DNA from: Ilex aquifolium
Lineage: Eukaryota; Streptophyta; Magnoliopsida; Aquifoliales; Aquifoliaceae
DNA length: 64,000 bases
Assembly (NCBI GenBank): GCA_951799425.1
Contig: OX637402.1
Location: forward strand, 31,836,492 to 31,900,491
Direction: 5' to 3'
In this document: positions 59,401-64,000 of the stretch, piece by piece
How positions within the stretch are numbered: position 1 is the first letter of the stretch
Layout of the letters: every line of letters begins with the position of its first letter
Notes under the pieces: model-generated
Database searches by the model: none
What the model saw: only the letters and a program-made list of their open reading frames with translations
Told to the model about the DNA's origin: nothing
Translations under genes and position numbers: made by a program

Positions 59401-62400
59401 GAAAAAATAATATAAACAAGCACCTTTAAACATATGGTTGAACTGTTGAAGAGTACATCTAAATGGGGTATTTGCTAAACTTGGCAAATAGGAAATGAAA
59501 ATATAAAGGACCAAAATTGGACTACTTACATAATATATGATCATGCTGATATGGCGAGTGCAAGCTTGTTCATAAGCTTCACTAGCTTGGTGATAAAATT
59601 TCGCCAATGTGGACACTACATTTGCCAGCTCATACAGACTGCATGCAACTGCTTCTAATAAGCATGTTGAAGGTCATAATGGTAGAGTAACAATTTCTAT
59701 GCCCTAAAAGAAACTATGATAGTGATCAACTCTTAGAAACATATAAAATATGCTAAATACATGTGTATTTTAATACATTATATGTACCTATTCTGAAATG
59801 CAGCATAATTCTCTATAAGTAAAATATCAGCATATTTTGGGTCTGCCTTAGCAATATTGTCCAATGTCACAAACATTATGATAACCTGCAAAACAATTAG
59901 TGTAAACCATATTATAGATAAACTAGAAGAAAACTACAATCCGACAAAATATTTAAAAAAAAAAAAAAATTGGTGTACAAAACATTACAAGTTAAAAGGT
60001 GCTACCTCAGAATTCAATGAGATATTTTTTAAAAAAGAAAAGGAAAATAATATATATAAAGCATAAGTCCTGCAAGCTGGAAATGCTGTTATTTTTATTC
60101 TATAAAGAAAAAATCACTCTTAAATTGGTTGGGAAAAAATTAAAAAGGGATTATTGCAGGCAAGGCAAATTAATTCACTGTTACTGTAGAAGCGACAATG
60201 ATCATGACGGTAGCAGATTAGGATAATCATGAAGATACTATATCTCAACCAAAACTTATATGGAATGCAAAAGGGCAGGTTTATGAAGATTATCTCAAGA
60301 CAAGCAGGATTGCATGGGGCCAGTTTTCAGGAAGATTTTTTGTGCAACACTTCGGAACGTATTCTATAGGCCAATCAAAATAATTAGTGCATTCCATGGC
60401 TTCTACCAAATGGGTGAATTACACACTATTAACACGTTTGTTCAATGTACCAACAGATTCCAAAAACCCACTCAACTCGATTTTCTTGCCTTTATATTTT
60501 CACATGAAACAAGTTCTATGTATTCCTTAGGAAAGCTTTTAGAAGGAAAATGACATTTTCTATCCCTATATACTCCGGTACAAAATCACATCAGAAGTTT
60601 GACGAATGCACAGCTTTTTAGGCCTGTGCTAGAATCAATTTAATTGGTTAATTACTGTACTTCCCATTACAACAAGAAAATAAACAAGGCAATTGAAATT
60701 GACAACTGCTTGCTATGCCGCTCTGTAGTCAGCATTACAAAATTATACCACATTGTTGCACATTGGAACAAATAAATGATGCCTGTGGGAGGAAAATACT
60801 CACAAATTTAGTATATGCCTGATCAACCAAATCCCTAGATTGTCCCTGGATGTACTGCTCCATACGGGTTGCAAGGGTTGCAAATCTGCAGAAGTAACAT
60901 AAACCTATTGCAATGATGTATAACCAAGACTTTAAAGTATGTACGTGGATAGATAAACCAACAATAAAGGCCCATACAGAAACTTTAATACTAAAGCTGG
61001 TTTGCAATGGAATTTGTTCAGATGTTCATAGAATATGCATAAAGCAAACTGCCTGAAAAATTTGCTCACACATGGAAGGATTTACACATGCCAAACTTGT
61101 CAATCTACAACTAACTGAACAATAAAGAGCCCTACAAGTGAAGATAAGTCCAAAAGCAGTTTACATAGTTTAAAATATCTTTTTGCAAAAATACTCCAGA
61201 CAGTTGGCATAGTGCAATTTAACTTAGCAAACATATTCAAAAGTGAACTAAATATACTCGTAATACTAATGTTTCCTGTTTCCAAATCATTACCGCAAAG
61301 CATGGCAAATGCAATATCTTCACAATTCACGTCATTACCGAAATAATTTGATTTCTCCAAATTAAGCTTCTACCAGCACTCCAAGAACCAATAGATGCTT
61401 TTTCTTTAAATAGTTTTTATTTAATCATTAGCTGGTTCGGCCACGGATGCACTTCCAACAAAGTCATTTTTCTTAAATCTGGGATGTCAATGTCAATTGA
61501 ATTGGTAGGATTAAATAGCTATTCCAATCCACCTGAAACCCCATTCAAATCATAGAGCTAATCAAGCTGAGTAAGGTGAGGTTTATGTTTTCCGACCAAT
61601 TGCAGTATTTCTCCAGAAGCCTATCATCTCCCCACCCCCACCTGTCTTAAATTATAAAAAGAAAGAGAAAGGGAGTAGAAAAGTCTGACACTTGACCTTG
61701 AGACAACTGTGGTACTCGAGCAAAATGTGGAATGCTTCAAACTAAAAATCAACTAAATATGAAAAAAACATATGCATATCAATTTACATAAGCATGAACC
61801 TGTCAGGTCCAATTTACCTTGGTATATATGATAAGACACCCATTTGTCGAATGTTTCGCTCATTTCTTTCTATCTGGTGACAAGCTTCCTCTACAAACTG
61901 AAATATAGTTTATAATTGTGAACGAATTTTGCCTGATGAAGGTTAAAGGCCAAGAATTGTTCAGCAAGAAGACTATAACTCACACGACCAAACTGTGCAG
62001 AAATTCTAGATTCCAGGTCATCAAGCAAGATGCGCACAAATCCTGCTGCATCAGCTTTCTGACCAGAAATATAGCGTTCCGTAATCCCATGCATTGATAT
62101 GCAGCGCAAAGGATCAATCTTGTATGCCCAATCAACCACAGCATAGAAGTCCTCCTGAAAATTCAACACCGTAAGAAGAAAATTTGAAATCACACTTGCA
62201 AAAAACTATCTCACATCTGTCACTCAGCAAGATAATAAAGTAATGGAACATGCGGAACTTATCTCCAATCAAGAAACAAAAATCAAAATCACCAAGAGAG
62301 GAGAAATGATGGGACGACCCCATACTAGCACTTTCAAATTTTAATTAGCAAAGGTATAGTTCTTTATTCCCCCTTGGGGTGAGTGCCATCATATTTATTG

Positions 62401-63090
62401 CAGACACTTTTGTCATTTGGTGGGACCCATCATAAAATGTCCCTTCAACTATGTTTTGCCATTATCTAAGTCCACAATTATAATTTTTGTGAAACTCTAA
62501 ATGATATATAGAAATCCTTACTTGTATTCCATCAAGCAAATCATGAAGTGATTCATTTAGTGCCTCCAACTCCATGGCCTTTTTACCTACAAAATTATAA
62601 AAAGAGGGCTGAATAAACTTTTAACAGGTTTAACCAAGAACATAGAATACTGGAAAAGGGAGTACCAGATTTGTTGTCATTGTCATCAATGTCCATGATG
62701 CTTAAGTCATCATCATTGGCATCATCATCATTAGATGCACTTTTGTTGCCATTCGCCAGACCTCCGGGAGGAACAAGTGCAGGAACTTCAAAGCACATGA
62801 AGTGAGCAAAAAAGGAACTCTGCATTTCGAACAATGGAAGATCTAAAATTTTAATTAAGGGAAAAAAATAGTCACAATTGGAGCAACAAGAAAGAGTAGA
62901 TAATTGGGGTTGTGACCTCATCTACAAGAAGTGGGATAAATATTGTAAGCATTTTGGCATAGGCCTCTGAAACTGTAGAAGTATCTGCATTGTTCACACT
63001 TTGACTAGAACCTGTGGAACCTTCAAGCCAGACAGTTGGATTTCTTGAAGCCTTGGTACTAGCACGCAGCTCATTTGCGAATTCACGCGC
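53478..63090 (-). CDS. SEC3: Exocyst complex component SEC3 (C-terminal half)
   Basis: Twelve minus-strand exons: 63090-62917, 62819-62666, 62586-62522, 62154-61984, 61897-61818, 60885-60804, 59885-59788, 59638-59530, 59393-59325, 54603-54538, 54457-54368, 53588-53478 (stop 53480-53478). They join in frame to 422 residues, about half of the roughly 890 of Arabidopsis SEC3A. Landmarks: [40 protein letters not shown], an acidic [79 protein letters not shown], and [16 protein letters not shown]. The N-terminal PH-like domain is beyond the right edge. SEC3 marks exocytosis sites on the plasma membrane and tethers secretory vesicles within the octameric exocyst. All splice sites checked are GT-AG. 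The 4.7-kb intron 59324-54604 carries an antisense LINE. The C-terminus reads EMREKFVET, not the LLASM ending I recall for Arabidopsis. Confidence 0.95.
54007..54028. repeat. (AT)n microsatellite in the last SEC3 intron
   Basis: Run of TA dinucleotides. Confidence 0.9.
54947..55351 (+). pseudogene. LINE reverse transcriptase fragment
   Basis: A 134-codon frame open at its 5' end holds the N-terminal part of a non-LTR reverse transcriptase up to the first catalytic-region motif ([11 protein letters not shown], where FEKAYD is usual). The following frame is lost after VL at a TAA. The FADD box is not found. Confidence 0.85.
56139..57545. mobile_element. LTR-like insertion within the LINE
   Basis: This block interrupts the LINE where the second copy reads straight through. 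It begins GGTAATTAACCATCAAAAGT and ends near TCGCATAACCAGCACTTGGG after TTTGGTTCGACCTCGG. These are familiar words at LTR starts and at the end of LTR/leader regions of plant Gypsy (Tat/Ogre-like) elements. No coding domains. Probably a solo LTR with a little internal DNA; exact ends and the target duplication could not be fixed. Confidence 0.55.
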
Positions 63091-64000
63091 CTGTAAAGGA
63101 CAAAGAGAACATTCAAACACTATGTTTAAACTGTCAGAAATACAACATTGAGAAATTCCACATTTCAGAATAAAATATAAAATTTGCACAACTGGGTGCC
63201 ATAATTATGGATCCCCCTAAAGTACATATAGTCTCACAAATTAAAATGCAACCAGCAAATTAAAAATATGGGCACCATACTCATCCAAAACCAACTTGAA
63301 TTGTCTACCAGACTAAATTTTACAACATATAGACAGATCATTGAATTTTTTTATCATGCAATTGATATATATCCATGTGTAAGTAGCCTAGATGGGGCTA
63401 TATACATGTCAAAGAAGATTTGAGTATCCATCCCCCGGTACATAGAGTGATAGACTAAATAAGTGTTCGTACATATATGTGCATGTGGGGAGAGAGAGAG
63501 AGAGAGAGGGAGAGTAAAATAACTAAATCAGACAACTCATCAAACCAAATTTGATTGATTCAGGCTAATATGTTAATCCCATTACCAGAGTTTGTTATAT
63601 TCAGCAGATATATTGCTACATCAAATTTGATCGATTCAAGCCAATATTTTAGTTCAATTACCAGTTTTTGCTTTATTCAGCAAAAACTATTTACTATATA
63701 TATAAATAGTAAATACCAAATCCAGTTTAATAAATATATATATAGGAGACAAGACTTGCACAAACAACAAAGCAATGGAAGACTTACAACTTTTGGAGTC
63801 TAAAAGTTGAAGCAAAAGAAAGATAAGATTTTTAGGCATTGGCACCTAAGAGAAGATGCATTGCCCCTCACCAACAATAGGGCCTATTACTTGCGACAGT
63901 AGCATCGTCCAGGATGGCAATATGATCTATCCTGTATCTACATCTCCTATAAGGACTCTCAACCATCCAAATCAATAAAAACCTCTCTGGTTATATTTTG
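63091..64000. other. SEC3 intron at the right edge
   Basis: No further SEC3 exon is recognisable. A (GA)n microsatellite is at about 63490-63510. TGATTGATTCAGGCTAATAT at 63552 and TGATCGATTCAAGCCAATAT at 63629 are part of a tandem duplication with a period near 77 bp. Confidence 0.55.

Noticed and set aside
1-64000. CRISPR array, bacterial operons or phage attachment sites
   Set aside because: The window is plant nuclear DNA with introns; nothing of this kind is present.

Overview
This is a nuclear window from a flowering plant, almost certainly a eudicot. The signs are AT-rich intergenic DNA, GT-AG introns, plant gene families (B3/DUF313, WAKL14-type kinase, HD-ZIP III, exocyst SEC3), a plant U6 snRNA promoter, MIR157 hairpins and a dense mix of plant transposons. 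The species cannot be told from the sequence.

Layout. 1-150: last exon of a 2-hydroxyacyl-CoA lyase gene (+), followed by an inverted copy of that exon in its 3' flank. 719-2939: a hAT-like element, then a single-exon B3/REM-like gene (+). 5-8.3 kb: a proline-rich ORF scrap and a candidate TIR element carrying a SINE and a broken two-exon piece of an HD-ZIP III MEKHLA domain. 11.9-12.4 kb: two tandem MIR157 hairpins (-) with a TATA box. 14-17.3 kb: a SINE, a CACTA end and a decayed RPL26 retrocopy. 18.1-18.8 kb: a lipid phosphate phosphatase gene (-) with its catalytic core deleted. 21.7-27.3 kb: a GT-rich tract, a 1.1-kb TIR element, and a MULE-like element (9-bp target duplication) with a gag-only LTR retrotransposon inside it (5-bp duplication). 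27.7-29.9 kb: a rearranged, inactivated caulimovirid fossil. 29.9-31.4 kb: a hAT nested in a MITE, then a two-repeat retroposon.

Genes on the right half. WAKL14-like receptor kinase (+, 33.9-37.7 kb, three exons); UPF0114 membrane protein (+, 40.9-43.4 kb, five exons); U6 snRNA (+, 45.14 kb); Mediator subunit MED18 (+, 50.3-52.9 kb, first coding intron GC-AG); and the C-terminal half of exocyst SEC3 (-, 53.5-63.1 kb, twelve exons, continuing off the right edge). The 4.7-kb intron of SEC3 holds an antisense LINE with an internal duplication and an LTR-like insertion. MED18 and SEC3 are convergent, 565 bp apart.

The genes do not form one pathway; they are unrelated neighbours in ordinary plant euchromatin. 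The most notable items are the inverted exon duplication downstream of the hydroxyacyl-CoA lyase gene, the MIR157 pair, the HD-ZIP III fragment inside a TIR element, the core-deleted phosphatase, and the nested transposons with readable target-site duplications.
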